DNA of 64,000 nucleotides from Cyclina sinensis (taxonomy: Eukaryota > Mollusca > Bivalvia > Venerida > Veneridae), in contig JAAONU010000016.1 of the NCBI GenBank assembly GCA_012932295.1, forward strand, positions 41,509,241-41,573,240. The letters are read 5' to 3'. A program made the position numbers and the translations under genes. This document shows, piece by piece, positions 26,446 to 38,010 of the stretch. Below the pieces are notes generated by a model. That model worked only from the letters and a program-made list of their open reading frames with translations. It was not told where the DNA came from and searched no databases. Positions within the stretch are counted from its first letter, which is position 1. Every line of letters starts with the position of its first letter.

Positions 26446-28640
26446 CTGAAATGTCAGTATTAGCCTGTCTTTCTTATTTGTCCATTTGTATCATTCACTC
26501 ATCTGGTTTTCAACTAGGAATATATGGATTATCTTAGTGATATATAGATTTTGAAAAACAAGTTTAAATCTTCATCAAGGAATAATTAAGAGCCCTGAAA
26601 GAATCGACAAAGCTCATCTTAAGTGTTGCTCTTGCAATTTTGTCTTTATTAATGTGTAAGTAACAATATCGGTTAAATATTTACTCGGTTTAATACTACA
26701 CAACATCCATAAAGCTTAATTACTTGATGGTAGCAAAGTACTAAAAGTCCATAAAACTATAGATGTTGTTGATTATTTTGCACTATATCAGAAAAATCGT
26801 TTCTTCCACTCTAGTTGCTTTTTTCCAGTCAACTTGACGGATGTAGAGGTACATATTGTCAACACATTTATTGCCTCGAATGAAAAATGGGAGGTGAATT
26901 GACTTATCACTACCGTAACACTTTAGATAATATCATGACACTTGAATAACAAGTACACATAACAATTAATTGTAATTTTTTTAATTACACTATCTGATAT
27001 GATAAGATCTGTGCTTTACCTTTACTGGTCCCTTTCTTTGGCGCGGATTTTAAAACTCATGAAATTGTCATTGCCGTTAAGAATATTAAACTCATTTATT
27101 TGATGAATTGGCTATCCGAAATCTTCTGTTTCGATTTCTATTATTCCGATGAAATTTGTAATTGCAGGATTATTTAGATGAATATAAAATATTGACAGTG
27201 CCTCTTTGATTACTAGATGCAGCTCATACTCTCTGTAAACCTTTAACATATTTAAAGCTTTTTCTGCTTGATTCCAACGTTGTGCAGTATTCATTATACT
27301 ATGCATATTTGGTTTCTTTCCTTTGTTCATGCGACCGTCTATTTTTCCGTCTTTCTTAGTTACATCGTTATTTGTACGTGACTTTTTGATGTTCTTGCAA
27401 TTGCCGCAATCATTTTGCAGTACTTCAACTATAAGTAAAATCTCAACCTAATCACATGTTCTTAAGTTGCAAAATTTGAAATTTTTAATTCTCTATCTAC
27501 ATTTACAATATGTTTCTTCTAGAAAATTTCATAATATAGATAAAAATCGACGCTTTGTACAGCCAACAATTTCTTTTGGTATTTTGTTGTAGACCAAAAA
27601 TACTTTCCAAATCTACATATAGACTAACGCTTTCAAAGTATTTTAGTGCATCCATATGATAAGAATATTAGTTACTAAGAGGTCTAAAGAAACATATTTT
27701 TGCTTAGACTTAACAGGTATAATTTATATTATCGTTAATTGTTCGTAACAATTTTATTCCACTTAATTATAAATGCGGTTCCGGTCACTTGAGCTTCCTT
27801 TATAAAATAGCAATTAAATGTCTTGTTGAACAGAAGAGAAATTGAAGGTCCCGCTGGCATAAAAATGAACAAGATGAACGTTTTTTATTTCAATCACTGA
27901 GACTTATTCATTCATCAAACCACATATATTATATGTTTTTAATACTTCCATTTTTCTGTATTCGCCATATATGTATTCCTCCTGAACTACCATTTTAACT
28001 ATCGGAATGTGGCTAGGAGAAATTTGACTTCCTTAAAACATTAATATCATACTTAGAAACCCATATGTTATTTGTGTCAGAGGTTTACGCAATCCAGAAG
28101 TCTATGCGGAGGTTTTCTTGTTTGATTGAACGCACAACTGTACTGTTGGACAAATCATTGTTCGCAATCCAGCAGTGAACTATTAAAGACTGGCTTCGTG
28201 TAGTTTATTTTTTACCAAGTATAAACATTTCTGACTTAGAACAAAACTATTGAAAAAAAATGTCAGATTAAAACTTCTAAGAAAGAGATAAAAGGCGAGT
28301 GGATAAAGGATTAGGAAATTAGAATACGAACGGAGAAAGGTATCCGGACAATTCCCCTCCCGTTCAATTCTCCGCACCTTTATTTTAACAGTTTTTGTTA
28401 CCCCTGACAATATCCCTACCGTCACTGAAAAAGCATGGCCTCAAGGCAAAATAGACGTACAATAGTTTGCCTCTTATAAAAGCTGTAAAACTTTTCTCTG
28501 CATTTACCTCTGTCACGTGGCTTCCATGAGATCCAGACTCTTGTCTCCGTATATGACAAGTTTCACGCCCTTGTGGATTTGATCGGCATAAATATTAATA
28601 TTTGTGAAATAAAGTTAGTACACGTCAACCGAAACTAACA
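26446..28640. other. Non-coding; tail of duplication copy 1
   Basis: No gene supported; collinear with about 40620-42840. An open frame on the minus strand at 27112-27330 is broken in the partner copy. From about 28500 the sequence ('gtctccgtatatgacaag', 'tttcacgccc', 'gtcaaccgaaactaacaatg') resembles 25235-25345 ('gactccatatatgacatg', 'atcacgcc', 'gtcatctgaaactaacaatg'), which shows an older, nested duplication. Confidence 0.5.
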
Positions 28641-28644
28641 ATGA

Positions 28645-28815
28645 TTAATTTATGAAAGTATCGGTAAACTTTGTCGATATAAAAATTAGGTAAACTATGG
28701 CATAAGGAAATTATCTGGAAAATTAAGCGTGATAAAAGTATCGGTAAACTATGGCGATATGAAAGTATCAGGAAACGATGGCACAATGTATCCGTATATT
28801 ATGGCATAAAGTAAG
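28645..28815 (+). repeat. 26-27-bp minisatellite fragment
   Basis: Six or so units of the 'gtatcggtaaactatggcg' type (for example 'aaagtatcggtaaact', 'gaaagtatcaggaaacgatg'). It is closest to the array at 44995-45525 and marks the right end of the copy 1 block. Confidence 0.65.
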
Positions 28816-29611
28816 TAAACAAGGCCGTATCTAAAATCTGTGCATTTTCACCTCTCTCGAACGACTGATCTCCAGAACGAGCAACAACATTACTGTTTCT
28901 CCCAAATGACATATGAAAACCTCCTATTAACGACAGAAAAAATAGTCAACGAGTTGTATATATCCGGGATTTCCCAAAAATATTGAAAAGGTATTTTCAG
29001 CGCAAGTGCGTATGTATTAAGTCTAAAATCATAAAGTTGCAAACACCCTGCGATTTTAGAATGAAACAAACATGCAATACCTGTGTGAAATGATGAAGAA
29101 ATTTCTTTGTCAACATGCAGGTATTCATATTACGGATGTGCAAGGTTGTTTTTTTTTATTCACATTGAAATGTGAGAAATCATAGTTAATGCTCTGTTGG
29201 GATTTATATTTGGTAATACGTATTTATACTCGTTTTTTCTAAACTATTAAGATACTATTATCTCTGCTTGTACATCAGCGCCATACATCACAGAAACAGA
29301 AAGTTTGTCAAATTAAATTTAAAAGGTACAATGTAAAAAATATAAGTTTGATGAAGATTTTGAACGAAATGCAATGTAAATAAAGAAAGACTTTAAAGAG
29401 AGCAAAGTGGCATCATATTTGATTGCAAATCGTTATAACCATGATAATACTTCGAGTTGACAAGTCAAACATTGAAGATTGGTTGAACCTCCCGAGAACA
29501 ACAACCCCTGTACATTACAAACACTTTCCTTTCAACCGAATGGTGTTTGCTCTTCGGAGGTTGCACTGTATTTCTAAGTGACATAGGTACTATCGTTGAC
29601 AACATACCTTG
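28816..29611. other. Non-coding junction between duplication copies
   Basis: No gene. Around 29484-29566 'gaacctcccgagaacaacaa' and 'gtgtttgctcttcggaggtt' can pair imperfectly as an inverted repeat. From about 29560 ('tttctaagtgacataggtac') the sequence aligns with 18352 onward, marking the start of duplication copy 2. Confidence 0.4.
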
Positions 29612-31426
29612 TTATACCCCCACCACAAAATGTGGGGGGGGGGGGCTATAATGGATTCGCTTTGTCGCGTCCGTCCGTCGGTCCGTCCGTCCGTCCGTCT
29701 CCATTATCGTGTCCGCTCTATAGAACCCATGTTGCCCATGTGTCAGCTCAAGGTCAAGGTCACAATTGAAGGTCAAATATCAAACAGTCAAATATTAGAC
29801 ATTATGTCGTGTCCGCTCTGTAAGTCCTACACTAATTGAAAGATTTTCTTTAATCTTGGCTCAAATGTTCACCTCAACAAGGGGATGTGCAGAACCCATG
29901 TTGCCCATGTGTCAGCTCAAGGTCAAGGTCACAATTGAAAGTCAAATATCAAACAATCAAATATTAGACATTATTTCGTGTCCGCTCTGTAAGTCCTACA
30001 CTAATTGAAAGATTTTCTTTAATCTTGGCTCAAATGTTCACCTCAACAAGGGGATGTGCAGAACCCATGTTACCCTTTTGCCGGCTTAAGGTCAAGGTCA
30101 CACTTGAAGGTCAAAAATTGACATAAAATATTCTTAAATTTTAACATGTATTTGAATATTTCTGAAACTAGATAACAAATTTGCTTGAAACTTAAAATAT
30201 ATATGAAGTGTCACAATTAAGATATGCAGGTCAAGTTTCATAACTCTGTATTGCATATTGACAAAGTTATGCCCCTTTTTAAGTCTTCAAATTTACATAC
30301 AATCAAATATTAGACAATATGTCGTGTCCGCTCTATAAATCCTATACTAATGGAAGAATTTTCTTCAAACTTTACTCAAATGTTCAACTCAACAAGGTTA
30401 TGTGCAGAACCCATGTTACCTTTGTGCCGGCTTAAGGTCAAGGTCACACTTGAAGGTCAAAATTGACTTAGAAAATGTTCTTAAATTCTAACATGTACTA
30501 GAATATTTCTGAAACTAGCACAGGTATTTGCTTGAAACTTAAAAGATATATGAGGTATCACTAGTAAGATATGCAGGTCAAGTTTCATAACTCTGTATTG
30601 CATTTTGACAAAGTTATGCCCCTTTTTAAGTCTTTTAATTTACTTAGAATCAATACTAGACAATATGTCGTGTCCGCTCTATAAATTCTATACTAATGGA
30701 AGGATTTTCTTCAAACTTGACTCAAATGTTCACCCCAATTGGGCAATGTGCAGAACCCATCTTACCCTTGTGCCAGCTTAAGGTCAAGGCCACACTTGAA
30801 GGTCAAAAATTGACTTAGAAAATGTTCTGAAATTTTAACATGTACTTGAATATTTCTAAAACTAGAACAGATAATCATTTGAAACTTCAAATATATACGA
30901 AGTGTCGCAAGTAAGATATGCAGGTCAAGTTTCATAACTAAAAAAAGTGGGGGGGGGGATAACTTTGTATTGTATTTTGACAAAGTTATGTCCATTTTTA
31001 TGTCTTTAAATTTATTTACTATAATTTTTCTTAAACCAGAACAGATATTTACTTGAAACTTAAAATTTATATGAATGGTTACAAGCAAGCTCAGATGACA
31101 AAAATTCTACAATTCCATTAAATTATGACACAAGTTATGTCCCTTTTAGGCTTAGGAAATGTTCTGATATAACCATTAATACTTAAATGTTTCTGAAACT
31201 AGAACAGATATTCACGAAAATGAAAGATTATTTGTAACTGTTTCGAACATGATTTGACAATATATATTTATACTGTTACCTGTACAATTTGTTTTTTTCA
31301 CCAGAGATAATTTCTTTTTATGTATATGTATTTGTGCCACTAAAGTTATTCCCTTAACCACCTTTCCATGTCGTCTTCTGTCAAGGACATTGGTGGGGGT
31401 ATGAATCGCATTCAGCGATAGTTCTA
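29612..31426 (+). mobile_element. Pearl/Helentron-like non-autonomous element with tandem cores
   Basis: The limits come from the empty site in duplication copy 1 (about 18393, 'acttgttggtac'). Near the left end is ATACCCCCACCA (29614-29625), with its exact inverted partner TGGTGGGGGTAT at 31391-31402, followed by a hairpin ATCGC-ATTCA-GCGAT (31405-31419) and then agttctag. A G-run and a CCGT microsatellite (29634-29700) lie near the left end. The core contains tandem units marked by 'cgtgtccgctct' at about 29708, 29808, 29978, 30323 and 30668 and by 'gtcaaggtcac', with spacings near 170 and 345 bases. Inverted subterminal ends, a 3' hairpin, a T-rich target and tandem cores fit bivalve pearl elements and Helentron-associated non-autonomous elements. 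No transposase is encoded. Confidence 0.7.
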
Positions 31427-32236
31427 GTTGGTATTACTTTCAAAATACAAGACGAACTCAATGAAAACTGAGAATTTTTCAAAACGTTTTCAAAATCTTT
31501 ATTTTCTAAAACTTATATACAAGTATGTTACAGAATATACATCTATAATTCTATATACATACCTTCAATTTATATGTTATTAGGTAATTGCTTAAAGCTC
31601 TGTTAGTTTTCTTAAAACGGCGACTGTTAACTTACCTATTGCTTTTCTACACATAATTATTATCTTATTTAAGGTCTCAGTTTCACTCTGATTTTATTGA
31701 TACAGAAATAAAATAAACTGATAGGATAATAAATGAACAATGTCCTCTTCACTCAAAAACAATATTTGCATATGTCTTTCCTTCGTTTTCAAATCATTTC
31801 TCCGTAAAAATAAGCCTTTCTGACTTTTTTGCAGTACAATTGAAAATGTTACTGCACTATACATGTATTTCCAACATGTTTATTGATTTAAAAAGCAAAG
31901 TTAGGAATGACTTTGTTTCAAATAAAGATATTTCCGCCGGTAAGACACTTTTCTTGGTAAAGTAGAAGCTACTTGTAACTGTGATCCTATGACTTTAGTA
32001 AATGTTCGATAAACTGGAAACAAGCTGAAGTTAGCATCTTGACTATTAATTTGAATAATTCTAAATGTGTCATGTCAAGGACAAAGAATCAGAGAAAATA
32101 ACGCCTAAGAAGGCGAATACTTATAGTAGGCTTCGTTTTATATGTAAATGTCATATTTTGTCTTTCTTCATTTTGCTAAGAGAAACCAACAGCAAGTTTC
32201 TACAACCTGATGTTAAATGTGTCTACTTTTAATTTA
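31427..32236. other. Non-coding 3' flank of copy D (duplicate of about 18395-19198)
   Basis: Collinear with the flank of copy C. An AATAAA on the minus strand at 32233-32238 overlaps the stop codon of copy D and could be a polyadenylation signal only if the 3' UTR is extremely short; further T-rich stretches leave other options open. No other gene. Confidence 0.45.
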
Positions 32237-34012
32237 TTACCATTTTACATCAAATACTTTGATATTGTTACATGCCTTTCCATTTGCTGTAGCACAGCTC
32301 ACATACAGCTTCCGTTGTTTTTCACAATACGCTATTGCTTGTGGCTGAACGAGATTGTCGTTCTCAATGGCTTTGAGCTCGCACTCCCTGCAGTTACTCG
32401 ATAACCTCGCAATATTGTTACTTTGTTTGTAGCATACCAGAAACGTGCCGTCGTCTATTTCTTGGATCCCAACGGGTCCTTTGTATATATTTTTCGAAAA
32501 CATTTTCAAGACAATACCTTCCCAGTCCGTTTTAATAAACATGCTGAAATCACAGTCGGATGTAAAAATGTAATTCTTGTCTTTGCTGACAACAACTTTT
32601 TCTGGGCAACTTGGCAAATCTGGTGATTCAAAGTTTTTTAAAACTATTCCTTTAAGATTTAGAATATTTAATTTACCAAAAGGCCCGCTACATGCAACGA
32701 TAAGTTTGTCAGTGCAGTATGCTAAACAGCGGCATGATTCTCTGACACCAAGTCGACGGTCTGTGGAGAGAGAAGAGCCAGAATGACACAATATTTGAAT
32801 GCAATTTTCATTTGGCAAAGCTACCGCAAGCTTATTTTGGGGCAAGCTTATGATATCAAATGGAACTGACGACAACCTTATTTGTGATACTATTGTGTTT
32901 CTCTCTGTGTCTATTAGTTTGATGCTTTTATTGTTTATGTCGGCGACTATAATCTTCTCGGGCGGTACAATGACTATGCCATCGATATCACATTCTTCCT
33001 TATCTGTCTGAGATGTGACGTTGATTGTCCCGGTCATCTCTAGAATCACAGGTCTGTCTTCAGATAGTTCCCTGAACTGTTCTGATTCCATTCTTTCCGT
33101 TTCTTGTGCATCTTCTTTACCTGATGTTTTCCCAGCATCTAAAAGGACAACTTTTCCGAAGTTTTCTGCATTAAGAAGATCAATTATCCTGAGATTTTGA
33201 GTAAACTTAATGCTGCCATGAATTTCATAACCTTCTTGCATTTTGGCTTCTTTGTTCTTGAGAAGTAGTACAGACTCTTCTGACTGCTTCATTTCAATAA
33301 ATAGCTGGTTAAGGTGACTTTCATTGTTCAAATTGACCAATGACCCCTCTCTTTCATTTAGTTCACTTATGATTTCTCTGCAAACCTCTTTCACTGTGGT
33401 AATCTTATATTTTTCCTCTCTCACAAGAGACTCAACTTTCTCTGTTATCTCCTCTTCTATTTTATCTAAGCATTCGTTTACCTGTTTTCGAAAAAGCTTT
33501 ATTTCTTCAATGACTATCGCATGATCCTGATCTATTTGTTTATTTGCTTCTTCTATCTGTTTGATTCTGGTTTCACATTTTTCCTTTAACACTCTTAGTT
33601 CTATCATTAAGCTTGTATACTCTTTCCTCTCTGGCATATTTCCTGAAATATCAGGAATATACTCTATTTCACAATTTCTATGACTCAGTGTTATACAAAC
33701 AAAGCATGCAATCGCTTTGTGTTTGCTGCAGTAAAACTTCAGTCTTTTATCAGTGTGTTTTGAACAAAAGTCCGTTTTATCACCGGACTTTACTGTAGTC
33801 TCGGTATGTGTCTTTGGCATGTTTTCTTTGTCAAGTAATACATGATTCCTCGTCGGCCTTGACCTCCTGTGGTGTGTAAAGCACGCTGTGCACAGATGTT
33901 CCTGACAATTTTGGCAGTATCCAAATGCTTGTTCATTCAAACCGTCAAGGTGACATGGAAGGCATATCAAATCGTCTTCGGACACGGCAATTCTCTTCCC
34001 AGACACTTCCAT
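32237..34012 (-). CDS. TRIM-like protein: two B-boxes, coiled coil, NHL-like beta-propeller (591 aa)
   Basis: This is the only fully open member of the local family. The start is taken at ATG 34012 (MEVSGKRIAV) because tttacag, a good splice acceptor, ends two bases upstream in this and the paralogous genes. The frame also runs on to an ATG at 34042. Residues 17-57 form a B-box1-like module (C17, C20, C33, C36, C41, C44 and histidines). Residues 83-114 form a B-box2 (C83, H86, C95, H98, C103, C106, H111). About 126-260 is coiled coil, and about 340-591 is a series of beta-propeller blades (LPQNKLAVALPNENC, CRCLAYCTDKLIVAC, KVVVSKDKNYIF, AIAYCEKQRKLYVSC). There is no N-terminal RING, so E3 ligase activity is not predicted from this exon. 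Expanded TRIM-like families of this kind in bivalves are often linked to innate immunity; a role here is inference. An upstream non-coding exon is implied. Confidence 0.9.
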   Translation of the reverse strand: MEVSGKRIAVSEDDLICLPCHLDGLNEQAFGYCQNCQEHLCTACFTHHRRSRPTRNHVLLDKENMPKTHTETTVKSGDKTDFCSKHTDKRLKFYCSKHKAIACFVCITLSHRNCEIEYIPDISGNMPERKEYTSLMIELRVLKEKCETRIKQIEEANKQIDQDHAIVIEEIKLFRKQVNECLDKIEEEITEKVESLVREEKYKITTVKEVCREIISELNEREGSLVNLNNESHLNQLFIEMKQSEESVLLLKNKEAKMQEGYEIHGSIKFTQNLRIIDLLNAENFGKVVLLDAGKTSGKEDAQETERMESEQFRELSEDRPVILEMTGTINVTSQTDKEECDIDGIVIVPPEKIIVADINNKSIKLIDTERNTIVSQIRLSSVPFDIISLPQNKLAVALPNENCIQILCHSGSSLSTDRRLGVRESCRCLAYCTDKLIVACSGPFGKLNILNLKGIVLKNFESPDLPSCPEKVVVSKDKNYIFTSDCDFSMFIKTDWEGIVLKMFSKNIYKGPVGIQEIDDGTFLVCYKQSNNIARLSSNCRECELKAIENDNLVQPQAIAYCEKQRKLYVSCATANGKACNNIKVFDVKW

Positions 34013-34022
34013 CGCTGTAAAT
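34013..34022 (-). promoter_or_regulatory. Splice acceptor (ttacag) just before the copy D start codon
   Basis: On the minus strand a pyrimidine-rich tract ending in tttacag is followed by two bases and ATG. The same arrangement is kept before copies A (about 6166), B (about 14710) and C (about 20965), which indicates a 5'-UTR intron in the ancestral gene. Confidence 0.6.
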
Positions 34023-36550
34023 AAATGGAAGTGATAGTACATTTGTATTAGCGTATTCGTTTTGTGCGATCAATAACAATGCAATATGTTTAACATACGA
34101 CATACCAGAAATAGTGGCTTAGCTGGCTATTTCCAGTCTTATTTTCGTAAGTATATACACAATACCAGAATATTGAATTTTATCTTTTTGCTTGTAATTA
34201 AAATCTTATAATCGCTCAGACGTGTGTACGGTCCCGTGATTTTAAGTACCATGCATGCTTAGATAAACTAGAAAACCTCTTAATAAGTAGCAACTTTATT
34301 GGGTTTAAACGAGTTTATCGAGAAGACAGAATAAGATGGGCCGTCATGCATCATATAGATCTACAATCTTTTGGTTTTGTCCCTTAGGGCATCACCCAGT
34401 ATAGGTTGGAGAGAAGTAAATGGTTCTCACATAGACCGCAATGTTAAATCAATGACATCCCACAGGCCGGCAAACATAACTGGTACCAGTTGATTTTTTC
34501 ATTAACTTACATGAATTTAAAGCTTTCGGCCTCTTCGATTCAGATTTAAAAAGAAAACAACAAGACATGTATCTTCTAAGAGAGTAATCTCCCCTTAAAG
34601 AGATGCACCGTGAAAGTTGCATTTGGAACACCAAGGGCGGATTCAATAAGTCATTTCTTAAAGTCTCTACCTATTTTTACTTTGAAATTAACATTTATTT
34701 TCATTTTTTCTAATTCATAAGACAAACACTGATTGAGTTCTGCCATGTTTGTTTATATTTTTACTAAAGCCGGGGCGAATTACCATTTGGTGTATTCATA
34801 CACTTACATACGAGGTCTTTATACGAAGTTGTCGGAAAAAGCCGAGTTGTTACGACTATGAAAATTGCACAATTGTGATTCATGTAATTTGCCGTACCAC
34901 TGCCGTCCCTTTCAACAGTCACATTAATACTAAACAGTATTCTCAAATAAAAAAAATGAACCAAAGTGTTGTAAACATACTACAAATACCAGAAAACATC
35001 AATTTGATACTCAAACTATCCGACAAAAAACCAAAACACAGAAAAAAAATCGGATTATTTATAGTCAGCCATTATCTGACTAGCTCGTAAAGACACTTCC
35101 TGGTTTAATTTACAACTGTCTGAGCTATAGTGGCGAGCTGCGACAAAGCGTTAATGACAAAGAATATGCAGCAGAGCGTCTGGAGTCGGAGATTTTCGGA
35201 CATCCTTATTCTGCGGCACTCTAAACATATCTGCGATCCGATTTGCGGCCCAGCAATCATCAGAATTCTCTAATAATGTTTACTAGCGAGAGTACCAAAT
35301 AGTTTTTGTGTTTTAGGTTGAATAATGTTTTTAAATTTTCAAAGAAATTGACTGTAATTGATATATAATTTTGAATAATTTTTAATAAAGACAGCAGTAA
35401 AACTGAAAATTATTTACTTCACGTAGAACAACAGACTTGCAATCTCACAGAATTCTAAAAATTCCTATAATACCAGCAGGCGATGCGAGAGTTGCTAAAA
35501 TAAGTGTAAATTGCTCTATCTATATGAGCTTATTTATTGTGGATACCGATTGTCCATATGACCGACCCCCTATGAAGAGGCTGTAGGGGGATAATGCACG
35601 ATACAGAAAGCTTCCCATTCAAATGACACGTCTGTTTTTTTCCATGTTCAGTGTATTACACTGATAAGTGATTATAACGTACATGGAAATTTAAGTCTTG
35701 TAAAATTTAGAATTGTTATGTTGTTCTCTTTTTACCTCTAGTTGCAATACTTTAATTATTTTCTAAAATAAGATGATAGTAGTTTAGTTATCAAGGATTA
35801 TATTTCATAGTGTATTCATTATATGCTGTGCTTGTAAAGACTAATAATATATTGTAATATAATTTCTTACTAATTTTGTTAGCACTGTTTACACTTTTTA
35901 CTTACTTGAACAGAAACATTAAAGTAAGAACATAACTATCAACATCGCAAGAAATATTACATTAAGATGTGATCACGTGTACAATCAATCATTGGGCATA
36001 ACCCGTTGGATGCTTTTTAAGCCAACTTGTTTAAAATGGTGCACATTTATCAGTTTGACCTAGATACTTTCCACAAAATATAAACTTATTTCTATAATAC
36101 AACTGAGAAGGAAGGATATTCAGTTCATGTCTCGCTGTCACTCAGTTTAGATAATTATAATGATAACATAAAACTGTAAAACTCTTACCTCAGAAACACA
36201 ATTTGCAATTTTTCGCAAGGTACACACGAATGGGCGTTGTCTGACTTCGGAACGCGGAAGATAAAATTGATAGACGCCGTGCTTACGGTACTAGCGCTTT
36301 GGTCCGCACGTATACTACCAGTGATTACTCGTATAAGTGTTGAAGTAAATATTTATTCATTTCACATTAACAATTCTGCTAGTAACTTCAATCTCATCGG
36401 TCACCTTTGTGTAATTACAGTACTAAAATTCGTACCAAAGAAGAGTAATTTGGCTGTTTATATAATTATGCGTACTTGTGTTTCTAATGCTATATCTTCG
36501 TCTGTATGTTTAAAATTGAACAGACTATTGTGATAACTGAAGCAACATAA
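34023..36550. other. Non-coding upstream region of copy D
   Basis: Duplicate of 20963-23540. The expected promoter and 5' untranslated exon of the only intact TRIM-like gene must lie in or beyond this stretch, but no TATA or initiator can be singled out. A SINE-body fragment lies at 35515-35640. Short open frames (34749-35090, 36237-36533) have no recognisable domain. Confidence 0.5.
35515..35640. repeat. SINE-body fragment (duplicate of 22455-22575)
   Basis: 'ataccgattgtccatatgac', 'cgaccccctatgaagag' and 'gatacagaaagcttccc' are as in copy 1 and related to the SINE at 62765-63017. Confidence 0.5.
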
Positions 36551-36556
36551 TTTTCT

Positions 36557-37740
36557 TCCAGATAACAGTATATTGAAACGATATGAAGGAAAAGAAAAAT
36601 ATGGCATAATGAGATAACAGGATATTGAAACGATATAAAGGAACAGTAAAATATGGTATAATAAAATGACAGTATACTAAAACGATATGAAGGAACAGTA
36701 AAATATGGCATAATGAGATAACAGTATACTAAAACGATATGAAGGAACAGTAAACTATGATATAATTAGATAACAGTATACTAAAACGATATGCAGAAAC
36801 AGTAAACAATGGCAAAATGAGATAACAGGATACTAAAACGATATGAAGGAACAGTAAACTATGGCAAAATGAGATAACAGGATACTAAAACGATATGAAG
36901 GATCGGTAAACTATGGCAAAATGAGATAACAGTATACTAAAACGATATGAATAAATAGTAAACCATGGCAAAATGAGATAACAGTATACTAAAACGATAT
37001 GAATAAATAGTAAACTATGGCAAAATGAGACAACAGTGTAGTTAAACGATATGAAGGAACAGTTAACAATTGCATGATGAGATAACAGTATACTGAAATA
37101 ATATAAAGGAACAGTAAACTATGGCAAAATGATATAACAGTGTAGTTAAACGATATGAAGGAACAGTTAACTATGGAAAATGAGATAACAGTATACTGAA
37201 ACAATATAAAGGAACAGTAAACTATGGCAAAATGAGATAACAGTATACTAAAACGATATAAAGGAACAGTAAACTATGGAAAAATAAGATAACAGTATAC
37301 TAAAACGATATGAATGAACGTAAACTATTCCAAAAATGAGATATCAGTATACTAAAACGATATGAAGAAATAATAAATTCTGGCAAAATGATATGTAATT
37401 TGTAGTTAAACGATATGAAGGAACAGTAAACTATGGCAAAATGAGATAACAGTGTAGTAAAACGATATGAATGAACAGTTAAATATGGCAAAATGAGATA
37501 ACAGTGTAGTAAACGATATGAAGGAACAAATAACTATGGCAAAATGAGATAACAGTGTAGTAAACGATATGAAGGAACAGTTAACTAAAGCAAAATGAGA
37601 TAACAGTGTAGTAAAACGATATGAAAGAACAGTAAACTATTGCAAAATGAGATAACAGTGTCCTTAAACGATATGAAGGAACAGTTAACTATAGCAAAAT
37701 GAGATATCAGTATACTGAAACGATATGAAGGAACAGGAAT
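36557..37740 (+). repeat. 52-bp minisatellite, about 22 units (expanded partner of 23546-24120)
   Basis: Same unit as in copy 1: 'gataacagtatactaaaacg' plus 'atatgaaggaacagtaaact' plus 'atggcaaaatga'. The array is about twice as long, with both 'tatactaaaac' and 'tgtagttaaac' variants interspersed, so it has expanded here or contracted in copy 1 since the duplication. The several minus-strand open frames over it are repeat artefacts. Confidence 0.9.
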
Positions 37741-37859
37741 GATTCAATATATAAAGTGTAAATAAATGATTAGTTTAAACTTAGTTTAAATTTTTTTGTT
37801 TTACATCGATTGGGAAGGAAATTCTTGCAACTTTTATTAATCCCTTTCGATAACTGCAA

Positions 37860-38010
37860 TTCGAAATATAGGTAAACTAAGGCAATATGAAGTAAAAGTA
37901 AAATATGGCGACAACAATTATCAGTAAACTATGGCGATTTGAACTTTAAAAAAATATAGCCATATGAGGTATAAGTAAATCGTGATAGTATAAAACGGCA
38001 GTAAACTAAT
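37860..38010 (+). repeat. Degenerate 26-27-bp minisatellite fragment
   Basis: Loose units 'aaatataggtaaactaaggc', 'aagtaaaagtaaaatatggc' and 'caattatcagtaaactatgg', related to the same monomer. This stretch has no clear counterpart in copy 1, where the minisatellite runs almost directly into 'agaatagcagcaggcca' (about 24122). Confidence 0.55.

Larger units (their letters stand above)
18340..28815. repeat. Segmental duplication, copy 1 (partner 29540-42840)
   Basis: Starting at 'gtactatcgttgacaacat' (about 18370) and ending near 28640 ('gtcaaccgaaactaacaatga'), this block is collinear with 29587-42835, disregarding the 29612-31426 insertion. It holds TRIM-like copy C, a 52-bp minisatellite, a shorter minisatellite near 25.9 kb and long non-coding stretches. 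Over the first 240 codons of copies C and D only two residues differ, so the duplication is recent. Main length differences are the minisatellite (about 11 units here, about 22 in copy 2) and a missing stretch of about 140 bases corresponding to 40098-40245. Confidence 0.85.

Noticed and set aside
29609..29839. 76-codon frame with Arg/Pro/Ser repeats
   Set aside because: Produced by the G-run and CCGT microsatellite of the pearl-like element.
23546..37740. Regularly spaced repeats resembling CRISPR arrays
   Set aside because: The repeats are contiguous with no unique spacers, the units vary, and the sequence is clearly eukaryotic.
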